Positions 17,602-26,703 are shown, counted from the first letter of the stretch. The stretch is 64,000 nt of DNA from Catellatospora tritici (GCF_019083965.1 NZ_JAHRCY010000008.1:1-64000); one strand, 5' to 3'. Translations and numbers: made by a program. The notes: generated by a model from the letters alone, not told the origin.

Positions 17602-18609
17602 TCACTCCTTGGGGAGGCGGCTGGTCTCCATCTCGATCTCCTTGACCGCCTGGGCGGCCTGCTGGGCCACCCGCTGCGCCTCGGCCTCGACCTCGGCGCC
17701 CGAGTCACGCGCCGCGGCGGCCGCGGCCGGGTCGGGCACGAGCCCGCCGAACGTGGACGCGATGCCGTCCAGCGCCCGGGTCAGCTCGGCCGGGACGATC
17801 CACAGCTTGTTCGACGCGCCCGCGGCGATCTGCGGCAGCGCCTGCAGGTACTGCCACGCCATCACCTTGTTGTCGGGGGCGGACACGTGGATGGCGTCGA
17901 CGACCAGCTTGATCGCCTTGGCCTGGCCCTCGGCCTGCAGGATGCGGGCCTGGCGCTCACCGTCGGCGCGCAGCACCGCCGCCTGCTTCTCACCCTCGGC
18001 GGTGAGAATCTGCGACTGCTTGTGGCCTTCGGCGGTGAGGATCGCGGCGCGGCGGTCACGCTCGGCGCGCATCTGCTTCTCCATCGAGTCGCGGATGCTC
18101 GGCGGCGGCTCGATCGCCTTGATCTCGACGCGGGTCACCTTGACGCCCCAGCGGCCGGTGTTCTCGTCGAGCACCGCCGACAGCTGCCGGTTGACCTCCT
18201 CGCGGCTGGTCAGCGACCGCTCCAGGTCCATCGAACCGATCACGTTGCGCAGAGTGGTGACGGTCAGCTGCTCGATCGCCTGCAGGAAGTTGGCGATCTC
18301 GTAGGTGGCCCGTACCGGGTCGGTGACCTTGAAGTAGAGCACGGTGTCGATCGACACGACCAGGTTGTCCGAGGTGATCACCGGCTGCGGCGGGAAGCTC
18401 ACCACCTGCTCACGCAGGTCCACCTTGGTACGGATGGCGTCGATGAACGGCACCAGGATGTTCAGACCGGGCGTCAGCGTACGGTTGTACTTGCCCAGTC
18501 GCTCGACCACGTCGTTGCGCTGCTGCGGCACGATCTTGACCATCTTGATCAGGGTGATCAGGACGATCAGCGCCACGATGGCGACGAAAGCCGTGATGAT
18601 TGGTTCCAT
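17602..18609 (-). CDS. SPFH/band 7 (stomatin-like, QmcA type) membrane protein
   Basis: A 335-aa flotillin/stomatin-like scaffold protein. It has an N-terminal membrane anchor (IITAFVAIVALIVLITLI), the band 7 domain (KIVPQQRNDVVERLGKYNRTL onward), a long charged coiled-coil (AEGHKQSQILTAEGEKQAA) and a low-complexity C-terminus. The ATG at 18609 follows GGAGGG and overlaps the nfeD stop by one base (TGATG). NfeD-stomatin pairs form membrane microdomain or quality-control complexes. The pairing here strongly supports that assignment. Confidence 0.88.
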   Translation of the reverse strand: MEPIITAFVAIVALIVLITLIKMVKIVPQQRNDVVERLGKYNRTLTPGLNILVPFIDAIRTKVDLREQVVSFPPQPVITSDNLVVSIDTVLYFKVTDPVRATYEIANFLQAIEQLTVTTLRNVIGSMDLERSLTSREEVNRQLSAVLDENTGRWGVKVTRVEIKAIEPPPSIRDSMEKQMRAERDRRAAILTAEGHKQSQILTAEGEKQAAVLRADGERQARILQAEGQAKAIKLVVDAIHVSAPDNKVMAWQYLQALPQIAAGASNKLWIVPAELTRALDGIASTFGGLVPDPAAAAAARDSGAEVEAEAQRVAQQAAQAVKEIEMETSRLPKE

Positions 18610-19043
18610 CAATCCCTCCAGACCAGCGCCGTGGCGCCGTCCACTTTCACTACTCGGACCCGGTCGCCCGGGACATAGGACTTGGTCGCGTCGTAAGGCC
18701 GGGCGCGCCACAGCTCGCCACCGATCTTCACGAGACCGTTCTCGCTGTCGACCCGCTCGACCACCAACGCGTCGGCGCCTTCGACGGCGGACAGCCCCAT
18801 CGTGACGTTGTCGGCGTCACCCCTGAACCAGCGGGTCTTCAGCCAAGGGCGCACCACGACCAGCGACAGCGTGGAGACGACGATGAAAACGATCCCCTGG
18901 ACCCAGCCCGGAAACCCGACCAGGCCCGTCAGTGAGGCCGCGAACGCTCCGGCTGCGATCATCAGCAGCACGAAGGTCATCGTGAACAACTCTGCGATCA
19001 CGAGCGCGGCGGCGAGGAGGAGCCACCACATCCAATCTTCCAC
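18609..19043 (-). CDS. NfeD family membrane protein
   Basis: A 144-aa short-form NfeD. Three or four N-terminal membrane helices (WWLLLAAALVIAELFTMTFVLLMIAA; GIVFIVVSTLSLVVV) are followed by a soluble OB-fold C-terminus (GELWRARPYDATKSYVPGDRVRVVKV). It partners the downstream SPFH protein with translational coupling through the one-base overlap. It starts divergently from the serine hydrolase gene. Confidence 0.88.
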   Translation of the reverse strand: MEDWMWWLLLAAALVIAELFTMTFVLLMIAAGAFAASLTGLVGFPGWVQGIVFIVVSTLSLVVVRPWLKTRWFRGDADNVTMGLSAVEGADALVVERVDSENGLVKIGGELWRARPYDATKSYVPGDRVRVVKVDGATALVWRD

Positions 19044-19208
19044 GTGCTGATCGTGTCACGTCCGCGCCAGTGGTGGGGGGTGTGGATCAGGTCGTACGTT
19101 CGGACAGATCGAGCGGTCCGTAGAGCCGACGGCGGTAACGGACACAACGGGACGGCGTTGTCCGGTTAGGTTGGCGAGCACCACTGACCGCCGGAGGTTT
19201 AGCACGTC

Positions 19209-20525
19209 ATGACACTGCTGGCACACACCGCGGCCCACGTCGACGACCTGGTGGCCCGGACACAGGCGCAGGGTCGTACCCCCTGTCTGGCCGCGGCCGT
19301 GCTGCGCGACGGCCGGTCACTGCACCTGGCCGCCGCCGGGACCGACCCGGCGACCGGCGCCATGCCCGGCCCCGACACCCACTTCCGGATCGGGTCCATC
19401 ACCAAGACCATGACCGCGGTGCTGCTGCTGCAGCTGCGCGACGAGGGCCATCTGTCCCTGGACGACCTGCTCTACCGGCACCTGCCCGGCACGCCCGTGG
19501 GCAGCGCGATCACGCTGCGGCAGCTACTCGGGCACGTGTCGGGTCTGCAGCGGGAGCCGGACGGCCCGTGGTGGGAGCGGCACGACGGCGGCGACCTGGA
19601 CAGCCTGCTCACCGCACTGACCCCGGACAAGATCGCCTACCCGCCGCACCGGAGCTACCACTACTCCAACCTCGCCTACGGGCTGCTCGGCGGCGTCGCG
19701 CAGCGCATCACCGGGCTGAACTGGCCCGAGCTGGTCACCAAGCGGCTGCTGGAGCCGCTGGGCATGCGGCGCACCGGCTACACCGCGACCGAGCCGTTCG
19801 TACGCGGCTACGTGGTGCATCCGTGGACCGGGGTGCTGCGCGAGGAGCCGCGCACCGACACCGGGGCGATGGCCCCGGCCGGGCAGCTCTGGTCGACCGT
19901 CGAGGACCTGGCGGTGTGGGCGGCGTTCCTGGCCGACCCGGACCCGGACGTGCTCGCCCCGGCGACGCTGGCCGAGATGTGCGCCCCGGTGGTCATCAGC
20001 GACCTGGACGCCTGGACCACCGGCCACGGGCTGGGCCTGGAGCTGATGCGGCACGGCGAGCGGGTGTACGTCGGCCACGGCGGCTCGATGCCCGGCTACC
20101 AGGCGCACCTGATCGTGCACCGGCCCAGCCGCACCGGCAGCGTCGTCTTCGGTAACGCGTACACCCTGTACGGCACCAAGACTTCGGAGCTGAACCAGCG
20201 CCTGCTCACCAGCGTGCTGGACGCCGAGCCGGTCCGCCCCTCACCCTGGCGGGCGGCGGTGCTCGCCGAGCCGCACGAGCTCGAGGGCGCGTGGTGGTGG
20301 ATGGGCCGGGAGTTCGCCGCCCGCTACGACGCGGTCGCCGGTGAACTGGTCGTCAGCCCGGTGACCGTGCCCGCGACGCCGTGGCGATTCACCACCCACG
20401 GCGCCGACGTGTGGCGCTGTCACAGCGGCAGCAACGACGGTGAGCTGCTGCGGGTTCGCCGCGACGCCGACGGCGCCCCGGTGGAACTCGACATCGCCAC
20501 GTTCGTACACACCCGACGCCCCTAG
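19209..20525 (+). CDS. Serine hydrolase, class C beta-lactamase/penicillin-binding fold
   Basis: A 438-aa cytosolic-looking hydrolase. The nucleophile motif is SITK (Ser63-Lys66) and the second motif YSN lies in YHYSNLAYG. The third (KTG-like) triad occurs as HGG in VGHGGSMPGY. No signal peptide is visible. Members act as D-aminopeptidases, esterases or PBP4*-like peptidases; the substrate cannot be told from sequence. A C-terminal lipocalin-like domain (about residues 340-438) is suggested by alternating strands. Confidence 0.82.
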   Translation: MTLLAHTAAHVDDLVARTQAQGRTPCLAAAVLRDGRSLHLAAAGTDPATGAMPGPDTHFRIGSITKTMTAVLLLQLRDEGHLSLDDLLYRHLPGTPVGSAITLRQLLGHVSGLQREPDGPWWERHDGGDLDSLLTALTPDKIAYPPHRSYHYSNLAYGLLGGVAQRITGLNWPELVTKRLLEPLGMRRTGYTATEPFVRGYVVHPWTGVLREEPRTDTGAMAPAGQLWSTVEDLAVWAAFLADPDPDVLAPATLAEMCAPVVISDLDAWTTGHGLGLELMRHGERVYVGHGGSMPGYQAHLIVHRPSRTGSVVFGNAYTLYGTKTSELNQRLLTSVLDAEPVRPSPWRAAVLAEPHELEGAWWWMGREFAARYDAVAGELVVSPVTVPATPWRFTTHGADVWRCHSGSNDGELLRVRRDADGAPVELDIATFVHTRRP

Positions 20526-20533
20526 CTCCCGCG

Positions 20534-20590
20534 AGTTGCCGGGCAGTCGGGCGTATCTTGACCGCCGACGTGCCCGATTGCCCGGCAACT
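20534..20590. repeat. Family 1 dispersed palindrome, copy C
   Basis: Arm 20534-20552 (AGTTGCCGGGCAGTCGGGC) pairs with 20572-20590. The single difference gives a G-T type wobble in the stem. The loop begins GTATCTTG, as in copy B. It lies between convergent genes, so it may work as a bidirectional 3' end. Confidence 0.88.
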
Positions 20591-20606
20591 TGAACGATCT
20601 TGCGGC

Positions 20607-20654
20607 CGGGCGGGCGGAACGATCCGGGCGGGCGGAACGATCCGGGCGGGCGGG
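20607..20654. repeat. 18-bp tandem repeat
   Basis: Two full copies of an 18-base unit (CGGGCGGGCGGAACGATC) at 20607-20624 and 20625-20642, followed by a 12-base partial copy. It sits directly after palindrome copy C, whose flank also ends in GAACGATC. The unit may therefore have grown from the repeat's edge. Confidence 0.8.
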
Positions 20655-21473
20655 TCAGTCCGCCGCGGGGGTGGTGACGAAGTCGATGAGGCGTTCCACC
20701 GAGTTGACCAGCGGGGTCTCCAGGTCGTGGTACGTGCTCACCCGCCCCAGCAGGCGGCGCCAGAACCGGGCCGGGTGGTCCACGCCCAGCGCGGCGCACA
20801 CACCCTCCTTCCACGGCTGGCCGTACGGCACCACCGGCCACTCCTCGATGCCCAGCCGGGACGGCTTCACCGCCTGCCACACGTCCACGTACGGGTGCCC
20901 CGCCACCAGCGCGTACCGGCTGTCCACCGCCGCCGCGATCCGCGCCTCCTTGGTGCCGGAGACCAGGTGGTCCACCAGCACGCCCAGCCGCCGCTCCGGC
21001 CCGGGGGCGAACCGGCGCACCAGCGCCGCCAGGTCGTCCACGCCGTGCAGCGGCTCCACCACCACCGCCTCGGCCCGCAGGTCGTCGCCCCAGATCCGCT
21101 CCACCAGCTCGGCGTCGTGCACGCCCTCGACCCAGATCCGGCTCGCGCGGGCCACCTGGGCGCGCGTCGGCGCCGCCGCGACCGAACCCGAGGCGGTCCG
21201 CCGGGGCGCGACCGGCCCGGCGGCGGGCTTCGGACGGCGCAGCGTCACCACGGCGCCCTCCAGCAGGAAGGCGGCCGGTTCCAGCGGGAACAGGCGGCGG
21301 CGGCCGTGCCGGTCCTCCAGCACCACCAGGCCGTGCTCGAAGCCCACGATCTCGCCGCAGAAGCCGCTGTCGACGTCTTCCACCACCAGTCCCGGCTCGG
21401 CGTCGTGCTCGGGCACGACCCGGCGCGGGGAGTTGCGGTGGAATCCGGACAGCACATCGTCGCCGTAGCGCAT
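20655..21473 (-). CDS. DUF3097 domain-containing protein
   Basis: A 272-aa conserved actinobacterial protein of unknown function. The features that identify it are the basic/acidic N-terminal beta-rich part (VVEDVDSGFCGEIVGFEHGLVVLED) and the C-terminal segment VLVDHLVSGTKEARIA...YVDVWQAVKPSRLGIEEWP. The latter has a toprim-like look and includes a primase-like acidic motif (VEGVHDAELVE). A nucleic-acid role is plausible but unproven. Start: ATG at 21473; TAAGGT lies 8 nt upstream, suggesting leaderless mRNA. Confidence 0.85.
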   Translation of the reverse strand: MRYGDDVLSGFHRNSPRRVVPEHDAEPGLVVEDVDSGFCGEIVGFEHGLVVLEDRHGRRRLFPLEPAAFLLEGAVVTLRRPKPAAGPVAPRRTASGSVAAAPTRAQVARASRIWVEGVHDAELVERIWGDDLRAEAVVVEPLHGVDDLAALVRRFAPGPERRLGVLVDHLVSGTKEARIAAAVDSRYALVAGHPYVDVWQAVKPSRLGIEEWPVVPYGQPWKEGVCAALGVDHPARFWRRLLGRVSTYHDLETPLVNSVERLIDFVTTPAAD

Positions 21474-21563
21474 GGGTCGGCACCTTAGCCGCAGCGCAGC
21501 TGCCGCGCGGCATGACGCGCCGGTTCGGGACAAACCTGCGGTATGGCACGTACGCTGGTCGGC

Positions 21564-22349
21564 ATGTCCCCCGCAGCGCAAGCGGTGACCCTGACCGCGC
21601 GCCGGTCCGCCCGGTTGGTGACCTGGGCCCGCGCGTGGCGCGCCGGCCTGGTCTCCTTTGACGAGATCGTTGACGACCTCACCGCCGAGGAAGAGCAACA
21701 CGTACGCGACCTGCCCGGCACCTGGCGGGAAGAGGTCGAACTGCGCGAGGCGCTGCCCGTGCTCGCCAAGCTGCACCCCGACGAGATCCGGCTGGTCCTG
21801 CCCGCCCCCGGCGACCCGCGCGGACTGCCCGGCCCCGGCCCGTTCACCAGCCACGCGCTACTGGCCGGGGAAGGGGTGATCGCCAGTCGGCTCGGGCTGG
21901 TGCCCGAGGCCCGCCAGCACGTGTCCGGCTCCGGCGTCAGCTTCACCACCGTGGTGTGGCGGGCCTTCGAGCTGCCGGAGGCGCCGTCGGGATACCAGGT
22001 CGGGGTGCGCGAGGCCGACGGGGCGCTGACGATCGCGCTGACCGAGACCACCACCCGCCTGGTCCGGCTCGACGTGGCGCAGTGGCGCCCGGAGCTGGCC
22101 GGGGCGCTGGCCGCGCTGCGCAAGCCCGACTCGGAGACCGACCTGCCGCCCGGCTACGACCCGCGCGCCCGGCGCCTGTACGCCCGCGCCTGCGTCGTCG
22201 ACCGGGTGCTGTCGCTGGCCGGGCAGGCCGCCCCCGGCGGGGCGCTGAACAGCCACGAGGCGCAGCAGCGGGACGAGGCGCTCCGGCCGCTGGCCGTGGC
22301 CTGCCGCAACGCTCTGGTCGCCGCCTGCAACGCCCCCTTCGAGGGCTGA
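21564..22349 (+). CDS. Conserved hypothetical protein
   Basis: A 261-aa soluble protein I do not recognise. It is Ala/Leu/Arg-rich, with a helical N-terminus (TARRSARLVTWARAWRAGLVSFDEIVDDL), a central beta-rich part (VSFTTVVWRAFEL; GALTIALTETTTRLVRLDV) and a helical C-terminus. No catalytic motif is evident. The frame opens at 21543, but TACGCT at 21551-21556 sits 7 nt before the ATG at 21564. I therefore take the second Met as start of a leaderless message. It is divergent from the DUF3097 gene. Confidence 0.7.
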   Translation: MSPAAQAVTLTARRSARLVTWARAWRAGLVSFDEIVDDLTAEEEQHVRDLPGTWREEVELREALPVLAKLHPDEIRLVLPAPGDPRGLPGPGPFTSHALLAGEGVIASRLGLVPEARQHVSGSGVSFTTVVWRAFELPEAPSGYQVGVREADGALTIALTETTTRLVRLDVAQWRPELAGALAALRKPDSETDLPPGYDPRARRLYARACVVDRVLSLAGQAAPGGALNSHEAQQRDEALRPLAVACRNALVAACNAPFEG

Positions 22350-22455
22350 GGCCGACCCGCCCGTTAAACATTGACGCCAGCCTATCCGGCGGGCAGCTTT
22401 CGACTGTCCGTACGCTGGATGGGCTGGCGTGTGTGCGAAGCGGGGTGGCGGGGGG

Positions 22456-23235
22456 TCAGATCTCGTCGGTCAGGTCCGCGACGGAGTTGACCACGCGGGA
22501 CGGGAGGTACGGGTAGCGCTCCAGGTCGGCCTTGCTGGAGATGCCGGTCAGCACCAGGATGGTGTGCAGCCCGGCCTCCAGCCCGCACAGCACGTCGGTG
22601 TCCATCCGGTCGCCGATCATCGCGGTCGACTCCGAGTGCGCCCCGATCCGGTTCAGCGCCGAGCGCATCATCATCGGGTTCGGCTTGCCCACGAAGTACG
22701 GCTCGATCCCGGTCGCCTTGGTGATCAGCGCCGCCACCGACCCCGCCGCGGGAAGCGCGCCCTCATTGGACGGTCCGGTCGCGTCCGGGTTGGTGCAGAT
22801 GAACCGCGCACCCTTGTTGATCAGGCGGATCGCGGTGGTGATCGCCTCGAAGCTGTAGTTGCGGGTCTCGCCCAGCACCACGTAGTCGGGGTCGTAGTCG
22901 GTCATGATGTAGCCCGCCGCGTGCATCGCCGTGGTCAGGCCCGCCTCGCCGATGACGTACGCGCTGCCGCCGGGCCGCTGGTCGGCCAGGAACTGCGCGG
23001 TGGCCAGCGCCGAGGTCCAGATGGCGCTCTCGGGCAGCTCGAAGCCGAGCCGGGTCAGCCGCGCGTGCAGGTCACGCGGGGTGTAGATCGAGTTGTTCGT
23101 CAGCACCAGGAACGGCACCCCGGCCGCGCCCAGCCGCCCGATGAACTCCGGCGCGCCGGGCACCGGCTCGCCTTCGTGCACCAGTACGCCGTCCATATCG
23201 GTGAGCCAGGCGGCGATCGGCTTACGCTCGGTCAT
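22456..23235 (-). CDS. HAD-IIA family hydrolase (NagD-like)
   Basis: A 259-aa phosphatase. Motif I is WLTDMDGVLV, motif II is LVLTNNSIY, and the C-terminal GKPNPMMM plus MIGDRMDTDVLCGLEAG are motifs III and IV. The C2 cap of this subfamily handles nucleotide or sugar phosphates such as UMP and GMP; the exact substrate is unknown. The start codon overlaps the ferrochelatase stop by 4 bp (ATGA), so translation is coupled. Confidence 0.87.
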   Translation of the reverse strand: MTERKPIAAWLTDMDGVLVHEGEPVPGAPEFIGRLGAAGVPFLVLTNNSIYTPRDLHARLTRLGFELPESAIWTSALATAQFLADQRPGGSAYVIGEAGLTTAMHAAGYIMTDYDPDYVVLGETRNYSFEAITTAIRLINKGARFICTNPDATGPSNEGALPAAGSVAALITKATGIEPYFVGKPNPMMMRSALNRIGAHSESTAMIGDRMDTDVLCGLEAGLHTILVLTGISSKADLERYPYLPSRVVNSVADLTDEI

Positions 23236-24272
23236 CGGGTTACCTCTCTCGAGCCGCGCACGGGCGGCGGGCAGCAGTGGCTTGGGCAGACATCCCAGTG
23301 ACCGAGCGTACCGAGCGCGGCGCGCCGGTGCGTGCCGGGCTCCATCCGCTCCCGTACCAGGTCGCGCACCATCGCAACGAAGCGCGGGTCGGCGCCGGGG
23401 GTGCCCGCGCGGGCGAACCCGAGGCCGAGCTGGCGCGCGGTCGCCGCCGCCTCCTCATCCAGGTCCCACAGCACCTCCAGGTGGTCGGAGACGAACCCGA
23501 TCGGGCTCACCACCACCTGGGTGACGCCCTCCTTCGCCAGCACCTTCAGGTGCTCGTTGACATCGGGCTCCAGCCAGGGGATGTGCGGGGCACCGGACCG
23601 GCTCTGCCACACCAGGTCCCAGGCCAGCCCCGGGGCGCCCCGCTCGGCGACCAGGCCGGCGGTCTCGCGCAGCTGCGCCTCGTATCGGCCGCCGGTCGGG
23701 CCGCTGGACTCGGCCATCGACACCGGGATCGAGTGCGCCGTGAAGACCAGCCGGGTGGTGTCGTGCGCGGAGACGTCCAGGCTCGCCAACGCGCTCGCGA
23801 CCGCGTCGGCGAACGGCTCCACGTACCCGGGGTGGTCGTGGAAGTGCCGCAGCTTGTCCACCATCGGCGCCCGGGGACCCACCGCCGCCCGCGCCGCCGC
23901 GATGTCCTGCAGATACTGCCGACACGACGAGTACGACCCGTACCCGCTGGTCGCCAGCGCGATCGCCCGCTGGATCCCGTGGTCGCGCATCTGCGCCAGG
24001 GTGTCGGCCAGCATCGGCCGCCAGTTCCGGTTCCCCCAGTACACCGGCAGGTCGACCCCGTTGGCCGCGAAGTCCCCCCGGACCGCGGCGACCAGCTCCC
24101 GACACTGCGCGTTGATCGGTGACACCCCACCGAACCGCTGATAGTGCTCGGCCACCTCAGCGAGCCGCTCCGGCGGCACCCCCCGCCCCCGCGTCACGTT
24201 GTGCAGGAACGGCAGCACCTCATCCGGGTGCTCCGGCCCCCCAAACGACAGCAGCAAAAAGCCGTCATACAT
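23232..24272 (-). CDS. hemH: Ferrochelatase (coproporphyrin III type)
   Basis: Inserts iron into coproporphyrin III (actinobacterial route) or protoporphyrin IX, 346 aa. Recognisable parts are LLSFGGPEHPDEVLPFL, the metal-site region VFTAHSIPVSMAES and VVSPIGFVSDHLEVLWDLD with the conserved His/Glu. Cys117, Cys329, Cys333 and Cys334 resemble the widely spaced cysteines that bind a [2Fe-2S] cluster in mycobacterial ferrochelatase; this is an inference. TAGGCT lies 6 nt before the ATG, so the mRNA may be leaderless. It is upstream of and overlaps the HAD gene. Confidence 0.9.
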   Translation of the reverse strand: MYDGFLLLSFGGPEHPDEVLPFLHNVTRGRGVPPERLAEVAEHYQRFGGVSPINAQCRELVAAVRGDFAANGVDLPVYWGNRNWRPMLADTLAQMRDHGIQRAIALATSGYGSYSSCRQYLQDIAAARAAVGPRAPMVDKLRHFHDHPGYVEPFADAVASALASLDVSAHDTTRLVFTAHSIPVSMAESSGPTGGRYEAQLRETAGLVAERGAPGLAWDLVWQSRSGAPHIPWLEPDVNEHLKVLAKEGVTQVVVSPIGFVSDHLEVLWDLDEEAAATARQLGLGFARAGTPGADPRFVAMVRDLVRERMEPGTHRRAALGTLGHWDVCPSHCCPPPVRGSREVTR

Positions 24273-24348
24273 GCGAAAAGCCTAGATCCCACCCCCGCCC
24301 ACCCGCACCCGCCCCCATGCCCCTGTGGACAACCCCACCCCCCTCCTA

Positions 24349-24414
24349 GTTGATCATGAACTTGTGGCACGGCTCGACGGCGTGTCCCGTGCACAGCTTC
24401 CTGATCGACGCGAA
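24349..24414. repeat. Family 3 dispersed element, copy 1
   Basis: A 66-bp element with left end GTTGATCATGAACTTGTGGC and right end AGCTTCCTGATCGAC, which form an imperfect inverted repeat. It is nearly identical to 39411-39476 and shares its left half with the reversed copy at 25265-25327. It lies between hemH and fabI. Confidence 0.88.
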
Positions 24415-24420
24415 GACAGA

Positions 24421-24452
24421 AGCCCGGCCGTCCCTCGTGGGACGGCCGGGCT
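24421..24452 (-). terminator. Terminator after fabI
   Basis: AGCCCGGCCGTCCC (24421-24434) and GGGACGGCCGGGCT (24439-24452) form a perfect 14-bp stem with a TCGT loop, 26 bp beyond the fabI stop. It is symmetric, so it can also stop plus-strand transcription. Confidence 0.88.
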
Positions 24453-24478
24453 CCGCTGGACCGAGTGGGCTGGGCCCG

Positions 24479-25240
24479 TCAGGCGCCGGTGGCGTGGTAG
24501 CCGCCGTCGACGTGGATGATCTCGCCGGTGGTGGCGGGGAACCAGTCGGACAGCAGGGCGAGCACGGCCTTGGCGGTCGGCTCGGTGTCGGTGAGGTCCC
24601 AGCCCAGCGGGGCGCGGTCGGACCAGGACTCCTCGAACGCCTTGAAGCCGGGGATCGACTTGGCGGCCATGGTACGCAGCGGGCCGGCCGACACCAGGTT
24701 GGTGCGGATGCCCTGCTCACCGAGGTAGCGGGCCAGGTAGCGGGAGGTGGACTCGAGACCGGCCTTGGCCACGCCCATCCAGTCGTACACCGGCCAGGAG
24801 ACGGTGGCGTCGAAGGTCAGGCCGACCACCGAGCCGCCCCGCTGCATCAGCGGCAGCGTCGCCATCGCCAGCGCCTTGTACGAGTACGTCGACACGTGCA
24901 CCGCCGTGGCCACGTCCTCCCACGGCGTCTCCAGGAACGTGCCCCCCAGCGCGGTCGGCGGGGCGAAGCCGATCGAGTGGACCACGCCGTCGAGGCCGTC
25001 GACGTGCTCGCGCACCTTGTCGGCCAGACCGGCCAGGTGCTCGGTGTTGGTCACGTCGAGTTCGATCACCGGGGCCGCCTGCGGCAGCCGCTTGGCGATC
25101 CGCTCGACCAGCGACAGCCGGCCGAACCCGGTGAGCACGACCGTGGCCCCCTGCTCCTGGGCCAGCTTCGCGACGTTGAACGCGATCGACTGCTCCGTGA
25201 TCACACCGGTGACCAGGATGCGCTTGCCTTCCAGCAGCAC
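24479..25240 (-). CDS. fabI: Enoyl-ACP reductase (NADH), InhA-like
   Basis: Last reductive step of type II fatty-acid elongation, 253 aa. The SDR variant typical of FabI/InhA is clear: LVTGVITEQSIAFNVAKLAQEQGA at the N-terminus, VHSIGFAPPTALGG, and the active-site Tyr and Lys in YDWMGVAKAGLES. The end HVDGGYHATGA is also characteristic. It lies 99 bp downstream of fabG on the same strand, the classic actinobacterial mabA-inhA arrangement. A repeat element occupies the gap. Confidence 0.93.
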   Translation of the reverse strand: MLLEGKRILVTGVITEQSIAFNVAKLAQEQGATVVLTGFGRLSLVERIAKRLPQAAPVIELDVTNTEHLAGLADKVREHVDGLDGVVHSIGFAPPTALGGTFLETPWEDVATAVHVSTYSYKALAMATLPLMQRGGSVVGLTFDATVSWPVYDWMGVAKAGLESTSRYLARYLGEQGIRTNLVSAGPLRTMAAKSIPGFKAFEESWSDRAPLGWDLTDTEPTAKAVLALLSDWFPATTGEIIHVDGGYHATGA

Positions 25241-25264
25241 GTCTCTACTCCTCTACGAACTATT

Positions 25265-25327
25265 TGTTGATCACGGTGCCAGGACCACGACACGCCGTCG
25301 AGCCGTGCCATAAGTTCATGATCGACG
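25265..25327. repeat. Family 3 dispersed element, copy 2 (reversed)
   Basis: On the minus strand this reads GATCATGAACTTATGGCACG and continues through GCTCGACGGCGTGT, matching the other two copies. It then diverges and ends in GGCACCGTGATCAAC. It fills the fabG-fabI gap, so it lies inside a presumed operon. Confidence 0.85.
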
Positions 25328-25339
25328 AGAAAGAACGGG

Positions 25340-26140
<801 letters not shown>

Positions 26141-26294
26141 CTAACATCTTTGGAGGAACCCTCCAAACCACGACGGCACACCCCGACCGGGTGGACACCA
26201 CCGGCATGGCGGGTCGGCCGATGCGGGGCGCCGGTGACGGTGCTGTACGATCACTGCGGTTGCGGACTGAGATCCGCCTGTCGGACCCCGGCTT

Positions 26295-26325
26295 AAGGAG
26301 GTGATCGCTATGCGAGATAGCGATC
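26295..26325 (+). promoter_or_regulatory. Perfect anti-SD complement inside a start-codon hairpin
   Basis: AAGGAGGTGATC (26295-26306) is fully complementary to the usual 3' end of 16S rRNA. Its last bases belong to GATCGCTAT (26303-26311), which pairs perfectly with ATAGCGATC (26317-26325) around a 5-nt loop. CTCC after the right arm can also pair with GGAG in the SD. The ATG at 26310 is buried in the stem. A -10-like TACGAT is at 26246-26251. This looks like a translational switch; no ligand class is recognised. Confidence 0.6.
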
Positions 26326-26366
26326 CTCCGAGTCATGCCCGGGTTCTGCGAAGCGCAACCATCTGA
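26310..26366 (+). CDS. 18-aa leader-like ORF
   Basis: A short frame, MRDSDPPSHARVLRSATI, directly behind the exceptionally strong SD described above. It is basic in its second half and has no hydrophobic stretch. It could be a leader peptide whose translation controls downstream RNA, for example the small membrane peptide ORF 155 bp on. A further stem (GCGGTC/GACCGC, 26391-26407) follows. I do not recognise the peptide. Confidence 0.5.
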   Translation: MRDSDPPSHARVLRSATI

Positions 26367-26520
26367 CACGCGCTTGCCTGATTCTGCCGTGCGGTCCAGC
26401 TGACCGCGGCGGTGGGCGCCCCGCGTGCCTCATGCCTTCGCCAGCACATTTCCCGGTCATGACTCTGAACCCGCGTGCCCCTCTGTTGCCCCGAAACGAC
26501 AGCAGCCACCGGAGATCGTC

Positions 26521-26601
26521 ATGAGCCGTTACCTCGCTCCCCTGGGCTTCACCCTTGCCGCGACCTGGGTCGGTGCCCTGTTCATCCTGCTCAGCAAGTG
26601 A
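26521..26601 (+). CDS. 26-aa single-pass membrane peptide
   Basis: ATG at 26521 behind CGGAG encodes a 26-residue peptide: a short basic start (MSRY), one hydrophobic helix (LAPLGFTLAATWVGALFILL) and a Ser-Lys end. Such peptides often regulate a membrane protein, as KdpF does, but no partner gene follows. The palindrome D and a convergent VWA gene lie downstream. Whether it is expressed is unknown. Confidence 0.55.
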   Translation: MSRYLAPLGFTLAATWVGALFILLSK

Positions 26602-26650
26602 GCCGCTGAGCCCCGCCGCGGCAGTGCCGCCGCGGCCCGCACGCGCGGAG

Positions 26651-26703
26651 TTGCCTGGCAATCGGGCGTATCACCCACCCGGGTACGCCCGATTGCCAGG
26701 CAA
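26651..26703. repeat. Family 1 dispersed palindrome, copy D (compensated variant)
   Basis: Arm 26651-26670 (TTGCCTGGCAATCGGGCGTA) pairs perfectly over 20 bp with 26684-26703, loop 13 nt. Compared with copies A-C, one base is changed in the left arm (G to T) and the partner base in the right arm (C to A). The stem is thus preserved. Confidence 0.9.
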
